Positions 22,501 through 40,075 are shown, counted from the stretch's first letter. The stretch is DNA of 64,000 nt from Drosophila pseudoobscura (GCF_009870125.1 NC_046679.1:13764001-13828000); one strand, 5' to 3'. Notes: generated from the sequence alone by a model not told the origin. Made by a program: numbers and translations.

Positions 22501-23838
22501 ATTTACGTGTTCCAGACATCAGTCAATAAGCAACAAATTGCTGACCAGAAAGATAGAGTTGGAGAGGCTTTTGACGATGGAGAAAGGGATAATGATTCCG
22601 TAAATTTAACTTTTTCTCTCATATTCTGACCCAAATAAATCTTACATATTTTATTCCATATCCATAATAGGTACAATCCCCAATTGCAATGCCTTCTTCC
22701 TAATTTATGTTACAATTTCAAGGCGTTACAGTCCTACCTTGGTAATTTTTCAATTAGTTTTCGCCACACCAATTCCACCTCTGATTCTGGCTCAGATTCC
22801 CAAACTGTGTCAGCCACGCCCACGACACACTCACGCCCACTGTAAAAAAAAAAAATATGAGTGCAATACCAAGCAGAAAATAGCAAGCAGAAGAGGTAGC
22901 AAACAGGAGGCAGGTTAATAACCGACATGCCACGAAAAATTAATAGCAAACCATTTAGCCAAGTTTTCGCCGCTGCCACGCGACGAGCCCAAGAAAGAAA
23001 ACCCCACAACCAGCAGCAGTGGGTGGTGGAAATTATGCAGCAGACAGCGGGAGACATCAGACAGTAAATGGAAATGGAAAACTTTGACTTAATTTGCGGC
23101 CAAGAATTGGGTTTGAAAGGTGCGAGCGTGCGAGTCTGAGTATCACTGGCAGAAAGACTTGCAATTTAATTAACAGAGCCAGTTAGACAGTCCAACTAAG
23201 CCCGGGTCGGGTCCCATCCCATAAGACACCCTTTAACACAGACACTCAGAATGTGACCCTTGAGCGCCCAGTTGAACCCTTGTTCGACCAAAATAAAAGT
23301 GCTTCACTCAAGTGGTGCACGCAAAATAACTTAAAAGCCGCAAAGTGGCTGGCAAAAACTATTTAAGTTTATGCGATAACAACAGTTAAGAGGGCCCTTT
23401 GCCTCAGACCATCTTGTAGATAGGTGGAAGGGTGTCACAGGGTATTTCAAATGAAAGGTAAGGTATGAGAATTAACATATGTTTTGGATGCTAAACAGCA
23501 GGGATATGTGGACCTACACTCTTGGGCATTACAGATAGAGATACCTTATAGACGCCAGTGGTGCCTTACCTTCTACTTAATATGCCATCTTTAACATGTA
23601 CCTCGGTGTTGCATACTTTCAGGCGCGGACCACATTCTCCAGTGTGCGTGCGTGCGTGCGTATGTAGGCGGGGAGTGTAAGAGTATATGTGTGCAGTTAT
23701 GTAATTATGGTAATTAAAAACGCGCAGCAAACGTCGCTTGTTGGGGCTCCGCCGTTTGTCTTGTCATCGTATTTCATAGTTAAGCACCTTTTGGCTTTTC
23801 CTATTTGAACAAAGCCATAGACAGAGAAGAGGCTCCCC

Positions 23839-23856
23839 AACACACACACACACACA
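23839..23856. repeat. (CA)n microsatellite
   Basis: Eight to nine CA units. A separate GTGC-type repeat lies about 190 bp upstream. Confidence 0.8.
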
Positions 23857-24972
23857 GAGACAGATACTCCTACCCTTAAACATTCGCATTTACATGAATA
23901 ATATAACAGAAAGAGAAGGAGGGAGAGGACGATGCCTCTCGTCTGTTTCCCCAATAGAATTATGATTATTCTGTTATAAATTGTAGCTGTCTCTCTTTGT
24001 CAGACTCCACCCAACCCAGCCAACCCACCCCACCCACTCCCCCCCAACCGCTCACACACAATTATCAATTAACAATGCTAATGAGGCTCCCTCCACTCTG
24101 CTTGGAAACTGTGCGAAGAAAAAAGTGCACAGTCCCCACGGCGAGAGGTGGTGAAACTGAAATATCCGCTTAAATCTGGCCATCGGGGATTATTATATTA
24201 CTCTGCACTTTAACCGAAATCAAAATTATCCACAAAAGAAACAATACACATACAATTTGTGTGCTATGTAAAAATAACATATCTCGTTTATTTATTTCCC
24301 AATGAGCTGTTAATGGCTTTTAAGCTTCAGCGATTAAAACGAAAAATATTGTTTATTACAGATTAAAGCGAATAATGATGCATCACATCAGACAATAGAT
24401 GTGTTAAAAATTAAAGATTTAAATGGAAACAGATACCGGGGAAAAAGTTAACAGCTACCAATGGAGGCTTTTAAAGGTTTAATATTTGTTTCACTGAAAC
24501 TTTAAAGATTAATATTCATTGAATGAAATTGTACCCTTTGTGTTGTGTCCACGTTTTATTTTGTACTCATTTTTGCATGTTGTTTCATGTGTGTCTGATA
24601 TATAATCCCTTTACAATACACATAACTCCACAAACATCAACAACTTGCATAAGATACTGGCACAAAAACTTGCGAAAATATGCGAAATATACAAAAAAAA
24701 ATGTTAACGAATTCCATTGGCAAAATGTTGTCACGAAATTTAACGAAAACATTAGCAGTTCCATTCGCTTTCCTAACTCCCTCTCATTAGGTTGTAAATA
24801 AATATAAATCAGCAAAACTAATAAAATGCAAAATAAATATAAATATAAAATCAATGTGTCAAGCCTTCCTGTTTATGTTAAAAATTATATAAAATAGCAA
24901 ACGATAAAACAGGAAAAAACCATATATATGATATGTACATATGTACATATTTACATATATGTATGTATATTC

Positions 24973-25140
24973 CATTATTTCATTGCTCTTTGACATTTTA
25001 ACAACATAAAAAATATCTGGCATTCTGTATTTCTATTCTTCCACTTATTTTACATTAATTTCATAAATTCATATAAAACATTGTTTTATTGCTCTTTGAC
25101 ATACAATATTTGGCATTCTTCCACTAGTTTTACATTAAAC
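24973..25140. repeat. Diverged tandem duplication of about 80-100 bp
   Basis: ATTGCTCTTTGACAT occurs at about 24981 and again at about 25088. In both copies it is followed by a T/A-rich stretch containing GGCATTCT, CTTCCACT and TTTTACATTAA in the same order. The second copy is shorter. This is an old local duplication in noncoding DNA. Confidence 0.75.
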
Positions 25141-26093
25141 CAAAAATACTATAAACAGCCAATTCAATAACCTCTTCACACTTCCCTATCCATACCCTTC
25201 TCGTTCTCAGTGTGTACACTGACATATTATTTTTATTTGAATCAAATTTGCTTACATTGTTTGCAGGCTCGGATTAACCTTTGCCTTTACCTCCGCCCAT
25301 TAACGGCCACCTAATCCCCCCGCAAATCCCTCCGTGCTGGCAATGTTATACGACACCTGTTACTCCAGTATACAGCACACATCGATGGGGATTCCCTCCC
25401 CCGCTTCAAAAAGCCGATACCATTGCGTATGGTTATGGCTTTTGGCCAGACGCATAAACCACAATTTGTGGCTATGCTAGCGCCACAAACACCGATGCCG
25501 ACACCTCTAAAATCGAATCGAAAAGCTTTCCCTTTTTTCTGGTAAACAGTAGCGATAGAGGTAGAAACAGACAAACATACTCTTAAGTATTCCACTTTTA
25601 CACGATTCCCCCGACAGCATGCGAATGGTCTCATTAAGAGCGTGCGCTTCTTGGCCCAAAAGAATGAAATCAAAATGAAAACGAGTCCAAAACGAAAGTA
25701 CAAATCAAATATGCAAAGTGCGGACACCCACAGCAGTAATGAGGAGAGGTCTCTCCAACTCTCCGGCTCTGCCTTCAGATGCGCTGCAATTAATCAGTCA
25801 CGAATCTATGGTCGAGCGAAATCGGGCGAAAAAAAATGTTTTGATTATGCGATGATGGGTTGTCCAAACGGTAGTTATTTTCTTTGGCAGTTTGTTTTCT
25901 TGCCTCTGCCATTTAGGCCATAATTTCACATTTAAAGCGATTAAATTTCGCTTGTTGACAACTCTTGTTATGTTGCTTCAATTAGTCTTGGTTATTTATT
26001 TTATGGTGCCATTGAGGTTGGTGTGATGACTTTTACCAGATGAAATGTACGAGTATGTGTTTTATTTCACTAAACTTTATTTCTAGGGCTGCC

Positions 26094-26550
26094 TTAACGT
26101 GCAGATTTGCTGCAGTGGGGGTTCTCGTTCTCGAGCTTGTAATTGATTTGCAGCTGGTCCAAGGTGCGTATGATTAATATGCCAGCAATCATCAGTACCA
26201 GCAGCAGCAGCTGCTGCCGCACCAGTAGAAGCCGCAAACAAGATGTATTTATCTTGATCGTCTGCCCCTCCACTAAGCATAGAAATTATTCAATTATTAC
26301 TTGTTAAGGAAAGAGACAAACACTCGTAAAACTATCTAACAAATGTGCAAAACTCTTTACCAAACTCAAGGCAGCGCAAATATTTGCTAATTAAGCATTT
26401 CTACGTGCCTAAATATACCTCTCTGAGTGTTTTTTGTTCCCTACATTATTTATTTACCATACAGAGGCAGTAATAATAAATTTGACATCACAGCATAAAA
26501 TTACCGGCGGCAGCTGCCGAATGTAAGCCTGGAACCGAGCCTGAGCTCAT
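26094..26550 (-). CDS. Probable 74-aa single-pass membrane protein, two exons, not recognised
   Basis: Exon 1 (26505-26550) reads MSSGSVPGLHSAAAA and ends at a CCG/GTAATT donor with one base left over. Exon 2 (26094-26272) follows a TATGCTTAG acceptor, completes that codon to Val and continues EGQTIKINTSCLRLLL. A strong hydrophobic segment follows, QQLLLLVLMIAGILIIRTL at about residues 31-49, then a hydrophilic tail LENENPHCSKSAR. Total coding length is 225 nt, exactly in frame, with a 232 bp intron. Positive residues just before the membrane segment suggest the C-terminus may face the lumen or outside. The start is the first ATG after an upstream in-frame stop. Neither exon stands out alone; the model rests on splice phase and the membrane segment. 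Function unknown. Confidence 0.5.
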
Positions 26551-27647
26551 CGTGCAGCTTAAAACCGAATTGATTGATAAATATTGTATGCTGATAGCAT
26601 TGACCCGTGCGGATCTCCGACCTACTGATCAATTAATAGCACAAATAATGAGTGATCCCACAGCAGCAGCAGCTCTTGGCCATCTTTCGCGTTGCGTTTG
26701 CACAACGTTTGCAATTTGTTGACAGCGCTGCTGCCATTCGTGACTCCATGGAACTCCAGTCCCGTCCGAATCCAGAGTCCGCCTCTGCTTGAGCTTCAGC
26801 TTCAGCCGCAGCTTCAGGCCCGACTTTGGTGGTAAATGAAGTTCGCTTGGCCTTGTCGCACGCCAGTCTGCCTCTGACATTTGCACGTCGCGCTTGATCG
26901 TTCCGTCTTCGCCGTCGCCTCCGACTTCTGTGATATTACTTTTTATTGGCCGAAAGAGCAGGAGTGCCAAAAATAATACAAAACAAAAAGAAGCGAACCA
27001 AAGCCGCTTACAATATCACAAATTCGATTTTTGTCGATCGAACTTGAGCTGTGATTTATCAAACGCAATGGAAACGGTAATTCAAAGACAAGAATCGATC
27101 CATAAAGAGTGTCGAATCATCTAAGATTCCAGCACCTGCCCCATCAAAGTGTGTGTTTTGACTGGAACCGATTCCGGTTGGTCACATTTCTCAATTAGTT
27201 GAATCAGATCTGGAGATCAAGTCGATATAATTAGATATGCAAATCGCTGTTTTATCGCTACTAAAAGTTACGACTTGGTTCTTCATTTTCGGCAAGATTT
27301 ATCGCCAAAGTGTATTAAGTAATGTTGAGCATCGATTATAGCTTTCTTCAGACTATAAATCACTTTGATAGGTACTTTTTGCTTCAATAAAGGTTACACA
27401 TTGATTTTTTCTGGATTATTTCTCAATGAAAATTCATTCGTGGGTTTCCTTCAAGTATTCTTCGTCATTAGGGAATCTCTGAATTACAAATTCCTTTATT
27501 GTTAACATATGTGTCTCCTTAATAGGGACTTTTCCCTTCTGAAGATCTATCACCTTAGCTTTTTAGTTTTCTTACCTCCAGTAGTTTTCTAACAGCTTTT
27601 ATCTCGTGTCTCCCCTAGCTCTGCCCTTTCCTTCGACACACGCTTAG
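26551..27647. other. Divergent upstream region and probable intron
   Basis: This lies between the start of the small membrane protein (minus) and the visible exon of the secreted protein (plus). The latter's first exon, with its start codon, should lie here or further upstream. I could not choose one with a matching splice phase. CAG-type triplet runs near 26660 and 26800 give false ORFs. Confidence 0.5.
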
Positions 27648-28071
27648 CCTTGTCTTACTGATGGTCTCCCTTCAGTCGTCCTGGGCAGCTCCTGCTGTGC
27701 GCTTCAGTGACAACGAACTGGATGAGCTGGCGGCCTATCCCACATCGCCCAGCCAAGTGCTGCCCATCCAGCCGCTGCTCATCTATCCGCAGCAGCGAGC
27801 AAATCTCTACCAGGCACGTACCCTGGGAGGAAACGACGACAGGGACATCATTTTCGTGAAGCTGCTGCAGGACAAGTCCAGCGGGTACCGGCCCAAGCAG
27901 CAGCGCCTCGTTGTGGAGGAGGAGAAACCCTCGCAGCGCAAGGAGCTGGGCCTGAAGGACTTCTTCTACGTGAAGGCCCGCACCAACGGGCGCTTCAGTC
28001 ACGAGCGTCTGAAGGTCTACAGAGTGCCCGAGTTCTACGCCATCAGTGTGTTCCGCAACGGAGATACATAA
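27648..28071 (+). CDS. Putative secreted protein, final exon (5' exon not located)
   Basis: After an acceptor ending CACGCTTAG the frame reads LVLLMVSLQSSWAAPA, a typical hydrophobic signal-peptide core with a small-residue cleavage site, then about 125 residues to a TAA at 28069-28071. The mature part contains DNELDELAAYP, QPLLIYPQQRANLYQ, a basic patch KPSQRKELGLKDFFYVKART and the ending FYAISVFRNGD. It has no cysteines. Single basic sites (KxR, KR-like) could allow processing, but no amidation signal (GKR) is seen. The start codon must lie in an upstream exon ending in phase 2; the internal ATG at 27661 would give a poor signal peptide. Codon use is clearly coding. I do not recognise the family. 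Confidence 0.7.
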
Positions 28072-29317
28072 GTAGAGGGGTGCGAATGCGCTGCACCTTA
28101 ACGATGCACAGCAGTAATTTAAGTTATTTTTAAGACGCTATAAATAAATACCGTACCTCAGGACGCCTGAAGTGCAGCTCTCGTTGTTGCTTCTGTGTTC
28201 TGCTGGGGGCTGAACCTCTTATCAGAGACACTTCGCGGGAGGATTTACACGCAATTTCAATTATTCATCAAACAAGGCAAAGACGCTCCCGCACGGATCA
28301 GTCTGCTGAATGATGGGTGTCAGCATCGCCTTCGCCATCGCCATCAGCATCAACATTCGCATCAACATGGGCTTAGACATGAACTTGGTCGGGGCTGGAG
28401 CCACGTCAAGCGGCAATTAATAACTGTCACTCAATTGGCGGCTTCGGCGCACGTCGAACTAAAGCTCCAGCCTCCTCTCTCCTCTCTTCAGACACAGCCC
28501 CAGCTCCACCTCCACCTCCATCTCCACTTCCATCTCCAGCTCCGGCTTCGTCAGGCAGCAACAAAGAACTAATCCCTTTTGTCATTGGGCGTCACAGACC
28601 GCGGGCCACAGCATTACGTCAAAATCAAAGAAAGCAACAAAAGCATAACAAAACATAAAACGAAATGGAAATGCTACCTACTCAAATTCGAACTGTGGAT
28701 ACACTCAAAGCAGGTGGAACTTTTATATTAAATTTAAAGAAAGGCCCATGGATTCATTGTTTAAGATACTACTAGTATCACTAGTACTGTGCTTACATAT
28801 GGATCGCAGAAAATTATCTTGATATAAAAAGATACCTTCTGCATTTCCAACCCAGATAAGATACGGCTCTTTGATTAACTCGAGCGCTATACAAAGGCAT
28901 ATCTACCACTGTATAAAATTCCACCATTATCAAATAATGTTAGTACACAGAATCTAGAATATTTAATATTTATTGATACTCATATTACTTCCCAAATCTT
29001 CCGGTATAGGCCTTATACCCGATTGAAAACAATGCGAAATAAGCAAATAAATAAATCACATTCCGTTTGAAACTCTTGAACTCTTGTCAGACTTTCGCCC
29101 AAAAATAATTGTAGGCGGATGGCTTGTGGCACGCCTGGTGGCGTTTTTAAAATGCAGCACAAGCATTCGCTCCAATTGCGCGAAGGGAGACAATGGAGAC
29201 CGACAGACAGAAAGAAATTGGGTGTCAATTATGGTAATTTAATAATTAACTGCTAATGGGAGCTGCTGGGAGGAGCTCCTCAATCTTGGGCTTAGGGCAA
29301 TTAATAGGAGCGCTCTG
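28072..29317. other. Intergenic region between the secreted protein gene and RpII140
   Basis: It contains the 3' UTR of the upstream gene, then low-complexity CATCAN and CTCCAN repeats (28320-28550), then AT-rich DNA and the 3' UTR of RpII140, which is transcribed towards it. An ATTAAA on the minus strand near 29240 is a possible poly(A) signal for RpII140. Confidence 0.5.
28143..28148 (+). terminator. Poly(A) signal of the secreted protein gene
   Basis: AATAAA lies 72 bp after the stop codon at 28071. Confidence 0.65.
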
Positions 29318-33098
<3,781 letters not shown>

Positions 33099-33390
33099 TT
33101 TGTCGAGTTTGCTAGAGTGCAATAGCACTTAAAGCATATAAATAATTAGTACTTTATCGACTTAATCTTATTTTAAAACTTAAAAAACACAATATTTCAC
33201 AATAAATGGTCAAAACCGCGTTCGGCGGCGTTTTTAGAGCTGGAAAAACATCGCTGCTTAATCGATGTTTTGCTCTCAAAACATCGTCAACATCGATCTC
33301 CGCATCACTTTGCAGCACTGAAACAACAGCCGGTCAACAGCTGGTCTTTCGCATGTTTTTCTTGTTATTCAACGGCGATAATATTTTCGA
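33099..33390. promoter_or_regulatory. Bidirectional promoter of RpII140 and 140up
   Basis: Only 292 bp separate the two start codons. The interval has no TATA box but carries two ATCGAT cores (33261-33266 and 33292-33297, DRE-like) and an E-box AACAGCTGGT at 33336-33345. These motifs are common at fly housekeeping promoters. A perfect inverted repeat, CGATGTTTTG-CTCT-CAAAACATCG, spans 33263-33286. Both 5' UTRs must also fit here. Confidence 0.7.
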
Positions 33391-34361
33391 ATGAGTTTTT
33401 TAAGGAAAGGCGGCCGGTTTCTGATTGCCGGCATTCTGCCGGCCATACAGGACTCCCCCGACGACATCGTCGACAAGGAGAACAAAACCTACAAAGCCTA
33501 TTTGGCCAGCAAACCGCCAAATGAAACCGGACTCGAGCGCCTGAAGCATATGTTTACGATTGAGTGAGTAAAATGTGGATAATTAGAACTGTTCCAGGAC
33601 TAATGATAATTATCCATGGTTTAACAGTGAATTTGGCAGCATATCCTCCGAGCTAAACTCCATTTACCAGGCCGGGTTCCTGGGCTTCCTCATTGGAGCG
33701 ATCTACGGCGGCGTTACACAATCGCGGGTGGGATACATGAATTTTATGGAGAACAATCAGGCCACAGCCTTTAAATCCCACTTTGATGCCAAGGTTAGTG
33801 TCTGGCCTACACGTTTGAGCGCTCTAGTCGTATAGCTTTGAGTTTTGATTACAGAAAAAACTGCAGGATCAGTTCACAGTGAATTTCGCCAAAGGCGGCT
33901 TCAAGTGGGGCTGGCGCGTCGGTCTTTTCACGACCTCCTACTTGTGAGTGCTTCAAGTATGAACTGAAAATAGATCCAAACTGAATATTTGTCTCTCTTT
34001 TAGTGGCATCATCACCTGCATTTCAGTTTATCGCGACAAATCCTCCATTTACGAATACCTTGCCGCTGGCTCATTAACTGGTGCCACCTACAAAATGAAT
34101 CTGGGTCTTCGGGGCATGGCTGCTGGCGGCATTATCGGTGGCTTCCTTGGTGGCATTGCTGGCGTGACTTCCCTGCTGCTGATGAAGGCCTCGGGCACAT
34201 CCATGGAGGAGGTGCGGTACTGGCAGTACAAGTGGCGAGTGAATCGCGACGACAACATTCAGGCGGCATTCAAGAAGATGTCAGAAGACGAACACCCCGA
34301 TCTGTTCAAGGCCCACGACAATCGTGTGTCCGAAGAGGTATCCCTGGACTCCGTTAAGTAA
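33391..34361 (+). CDS. 140up: RPII140-upstream gene protein, TIMMDC1-type mitochondrial inner-membrane protein
   Basis: Four exons (33391-33563, 33628-33793, 33855-33943, 34004-34361) with introns of 60-64 bp give 261 aa. It opens with MSFLRKGGRFLIAGILPA and has about four hydrophobic, glycine-rich segments (YQAGFLGFLIGAIYGG, WRVGLFTTSYFGIITCIS, EYLAAGSLTGATYKM, GMAAGGIIGGFLGGIAGVTS) of the Tim17/22/23 type. The human relative TIMMDC1 helps assemble the membrane arm of respiratory complex I, so a similar role is likely. Position directly upstream of RpII140 and divergent from it is what gave the fly gene its name. An AATAAA at 34402 follows. Confidence 0.96.
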
Positions 34362-34401
34362 AAAGTGTACAAAATGTAGACTTAGATCAGAGTTTAATTT
34401 A

Positions 34402-34407
34402 AATAAA
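34402..34407 (+). terminator. Poly(A) signal of 140up
   Basis: AATAAA lies 41 bp after the stop codon. The twf gene ends about 260 bp further on, on the opposite strand. Confidence 0.65.
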
Positions 34408-34664
34408 TTGCATATATGTCCATTTAAAGTTAGACAGAAATACATTTAAGGAAGCCCACAATGGCTGCTGCTATGCGTTGTTTCAGTTGATGCCTAGTGC
34501 AACTAAGGATTTGGATACGATTCAGGACAGTAGACTTGGATACGGAAGACACAACATAAAGAAGAGAAGACATGCAGACATGTAATATGAAATAAATTAA
34601 ATGCTTTGCTAGGAAACTGAAAGTAGAAGGTGCAGAAGAGCATTGACTCGGTGGGGATTGCGAT

Positions 34665-35902
34665 TCAGACTTGGTCTTCATTGGAGGGACGCGTGAGGCG
34701 CTTGGCGCCCCGATTCGGTGGGCCCTTCGGCTTGGCAAATGCCGGACGATGCAATATCTTCTTTGGATGCAGCTCGTCCAGCAGGTAGGCTTCAGTCAGC
34801 TCGTTACCGTTGTCGATTTCCAGCTGAAGGAGCATAAAATTAGCCAAGGATTCGGAATGGCACACCTTTCCACCTACCTTTTTAACCACATCGACTCCCA
34901 GGGCCGCCAGCTGCTCGAGGAACGGCGCCTTGCAGCTGGAATACATCATGCGCTCGCGCACTGAGCACGTGTATCCGGGCATGGAGTAGACAAACACATA
35001 CGACTCCTGGTAGTCCCCCTCGTGAGTGTGCCGGAACAGGAACAGATGGTAGCGGGCATGATCCTCGGGCACCTGCTTGGGCAGAGCGGAGAGCTCTACC
35101 TGGGCCGCATGGGAGACATGGATGCGCTCCTCCTCCAGATCGATGCGAAACTGCAAGTAGTCGTAGTTGCCACGCACCAGATCCTGCACAGCGGCCACCG
35201 TGGCGTCCGTCAGGGGGCAGGAGATACCTCCAAGCGTCTGGTGCCGTGTGTTCGTGCTGATTTCGGTGTGCACCTCTGTCTTGCGCAGCTCCTTGAGCTC
35301 TTCTTCGCGCGTGGTCAGCGGTGCGGGAGCAGCAAAGTCCCGCTTGTGCTTGCGGTAGCCCTCCAGCGTGGTCTCCTCCAAAGTGGTGGCGTGCAGCTCC
35401 TCGGTGATGTACGCGGAGCCGAACTCCGTCTTGAGCGTGGCCTTGGTGGAGGCATACACCATCTTCTGCCGGATGCTGGCCGTGTCCGGGATCCAGCTGA
35501 TCAGCAGCCAGCTGTGGCCCAGCGGTATCTTTGCGTCTAGCCGGTACAATATGTAGCAGGGCACAGTCTCCTCCAGCAGCGGCCCCAATAGCTTATCGTA
35601 GTCGCGCTCCCAATCCTTCTTCACATCAGCTGTGGCGCTACAGCTGAGCTGCTCTGTGGGGGCGGAAGAGAGGCCGGAAGCCGTGTGCTTATCACTGGAT
35701 ACACAGTATACATAGTGTGTATAAGTAGATTCCACTCACCATTCTCTATGGATACTTTTACCACCCGCAATTTCCCGTTTTTGGCCTTTCCAAGCACCTT
35801 TGCCAGCTGCTCGTTAGCTGCGGAATCACAAAGGAATGTTAGCCATGGTTTTAATATGCTTCTAGATAAGAACTAACCTCGAATACCCGTTTGATGAGAC
35901 AT
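34665..35902 (-). CDS. twf: Twinfilin, actin-monomer-binding and capping protein with two ADF-H domains
   Basis: Four exons on the minus strand (35878-35902, 35740-35817, 34878-35653, 34665-34823) give 345 aa. The first exon encodes just MSHQTGIR. Two ADF/cofilin-like domains are visible, about residues 1-140 (with YILYRLDAKIPLGHSWLLIS and IRQKMVYASTKATLK) and 175-310 (with DYLQFRIDLEEE and the matching VRERMMYSSCKAPFL). A conserved tail, HPKKILHRPAFAKPKGP, binds capping protein in the family. Twinfilin sequesters ADP-actin and helps turn over barbed ends. It is tail-to-tail with 140up and head-to-head with Abi. Confidence 0.96.
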
Positions 35903-38126
<2,224 letters not shown>

Positions 38127-39866
38127 TTAGAGCTGCTTCGTATTCTAAAAACATGCCAACCATTACAATAATCTGCATTATCTGGTCTGTTCCCGTCTTC
38201 AGGCGTTCCCAAAAGAAAACTGGAGACTTTACTAAACTCTTTTTGCGATTTCTTTTGGAAGCTAAAGACCGGCACAGACTCGTTTGACAATGACGATAAC
38301 GATTTTGAGCATATTTTGATAAGGACAATTATACAATTACACCCACATACACACACACAAACACTAGGCACAAGGCGAGAGCAAGTATTCCATTGTCAGA
38401 CTCTTCAGAAATCAGCCTAAGCTGCATTTAGTCTAATACCAAACACAGGATAAATTGTCCACATTCCGAATTTCCGAATGGGAGATCGAAGAGGGATTCG
38501 GAGTACATTTGGACCGCATTTAGCAGTGCCCTGAGAGCGCGTTTGCTGCCAACTCAAACTATTTACACTTTAGTAGCAGAAAATATTGCAAAAAGCAAGT
38601 TAATAATTAATAACGAAAGACATTCGAATCCTATATCTAGACGAATTCGTGTCCTGTCCACCCCCGGCCCGCATCCGTGGAAAGCCAATCCAAATATTTG
38701 CCCACAGTTTTGTCAAGCGATTTTTCTTTGTTTGTTTGCCTTCCGCTTGGATCATTACCCTCTTGAATCCCCCCATCCATCCAGCAATAATGCCGTAGGT
38801 TATACAAATTTCAGTTAGCATTTAATTCGTTAGATATTTCGTATTCGTTTGCGTTTGCAATTTCTTTTGCCTTTGTCTGCACTTTTACGAACCGCAACGT
38901 GAATATTGTTTGCAATTATATATTTAGTCGAAATGGAAATGGAATTGCCCGAAAACGGAATCAAATCAAATCTATACACAATATGCAACACGCTCTACCA
39001 TGTACTCGTACTCGTAATTCGTATTCGTATGAATAATAGCTAATAAAAATTTCAATTACTAGACCGCGCCAGTCCTTGTACTCTTGACCGTGTAATTTTT
39101 CTTGACCTTCACGTGTGTGTGCCCATAAAGGAAAATTTCTTAATTGGAGGGAGGCCCTGCCAAAAAGTGAAATGCAAATGCAAGTCCTTCGACATGCATC
39201 CCTCCATCCTCCACTCACTCCCCCAACTGGATGGATGGATGTGGTAGTATAGGTATGCCAACACTCTTTTATTTAGACCGCTCGACCGAATCAGTCAATC
39301 AATCAATCATAATCATTCCACCATCGACATCGACATGCTGCTCCATAAACATTTCAATGTCTTGTCCTGTTTTCCCAGAGAAAACTTTAAGTTCGCATCA
39401 CGGAAATGAAATGAACTCGGAAAAAAGCACTCATTTATTATTTGAGGGAATAGTAGAAGTTGACGTGGCGGAAATGCCTCACCATTTCGACGTGCCGTCC
39501 GACAGAGGATTGTGTCGGAGTGATTTGCATAAAATGTGCTAAGCCTCGCGAGAATGCCTTACTTATTTGTCGACAATTATTAAAGTGGACCTCAACAGAC
39601 CCCAAGAAATAGTTCTTCGGATCCGACACTTGACCAGCGCACGATGCGAGGGCCAACTGCTGCTCAAACTCCACCTGAAATGTATGCAAAATGGCGCATT
39701 AGCATTTCAACAATTCACAAACGAAAAACAACCGAAAGGAACCCAACCCCCCACAAAGAACAACAAAAATTGATTGTACCGTGCCATCTCTCCCACCCCA
39801 CCCAACCCAAGGCTTGGGCTCGGGCCAGAACACGTCCTGCTATGCCTATAATTTCGTTATTTCTGA
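38127..39866. other. Abi 3' UTR and intergenic DNA
   Basis: The start should be the Abi 3' UTR. Candidate signals are scattered A-rich sites, and no single clear one was chosen. The rest is AT-rich with no convincing ORF. Confidence 0.5.
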
Positions 39867-39900
39867 CCAGTTGAGTGTTGTCCGTCGTCGCGGAAGGTTC
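39867..39900 (+). promoter_or_regulatory. Inr plus DPE core promoter, probably of the Kif19-like kinesin
   Basis: CCAGTT, with A as +1 at 39869, matches five of six positions of the fly initiator TCAKTY. GGTTC begins exactly at +28 and fits the downstream promoter element RGWYV. No TATA box lies upstream. Exact spacing of the two elements is the main support. Confidence 0.5.
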
Positions 39901-40075
39901 AAGCCGGTTGTAACTCGGAAGTTTTTTGTTTTAGTGTCGACCCCCAACCGATTCGTCCGTTCACCGGTTCAGTTTTTTCTTCCGTTTTTAAACTTTTTGA
40001 CGGTAAAGTTTCTTTGGTTTTCGGGTGCAGTGACACAGCAAAGAACACAGCGGATATAACGAAACAAAACTATTT
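39869..40075 (+). other. Probable noncoding first exon (5' UTR) of the kinesin gene
   Basis: From the predicted start site the sequence runs without a credible start codon context to a strong donor, TATTT/GTAAGTGC, at 40076. The next plus-strand gene is the kinesin, whose coding exon at 43.66 kb follows possible acceptors near 43574-43590 (CCGGCAG). This implies an intron of about 3.5 kb. The link is inference. Confidence 0.4.

Larger units (their letters stand above)
18200..26093. other. Long intergenic region without a recognised gene
   Basis: Nearly 8 kb contains only short random ORFs, simple repeats (CA/TACA near 19.55 kb, CA near 23.84 kb, ACATATGT-type near 24.94 kb) and an old local duplication near 25 kb. 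Stretches of mixed composition may be regulatory. I see no RNA gene. Confidence 0.55.

Noticed and set aside
26629-26970. 113-codon minus-strand ORF near the small membrane protein gene
   Set aside because: It contains a repeated KLRLK stretch from simple CTTCAG-type sequence and could not be joined in phase to the exon at 26505-26550. It may be 5' UTR.
27237-27338. MQIAVLSLLKVTTWFFIF as first exon of the secreted protein
   Set aside because: It looks like a signal anchor, but the available donor (TTAA/GTAATG) leaves the wrong phase for the acceptor at 27647.
28195-28572. 125-codon ORF rich in His, Gln and Leu
   Set aside because: It is built from CATCAN and CTCCAN simple repeats, with no conserved core and a non-ATG-like context. 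Treated as low complexity.
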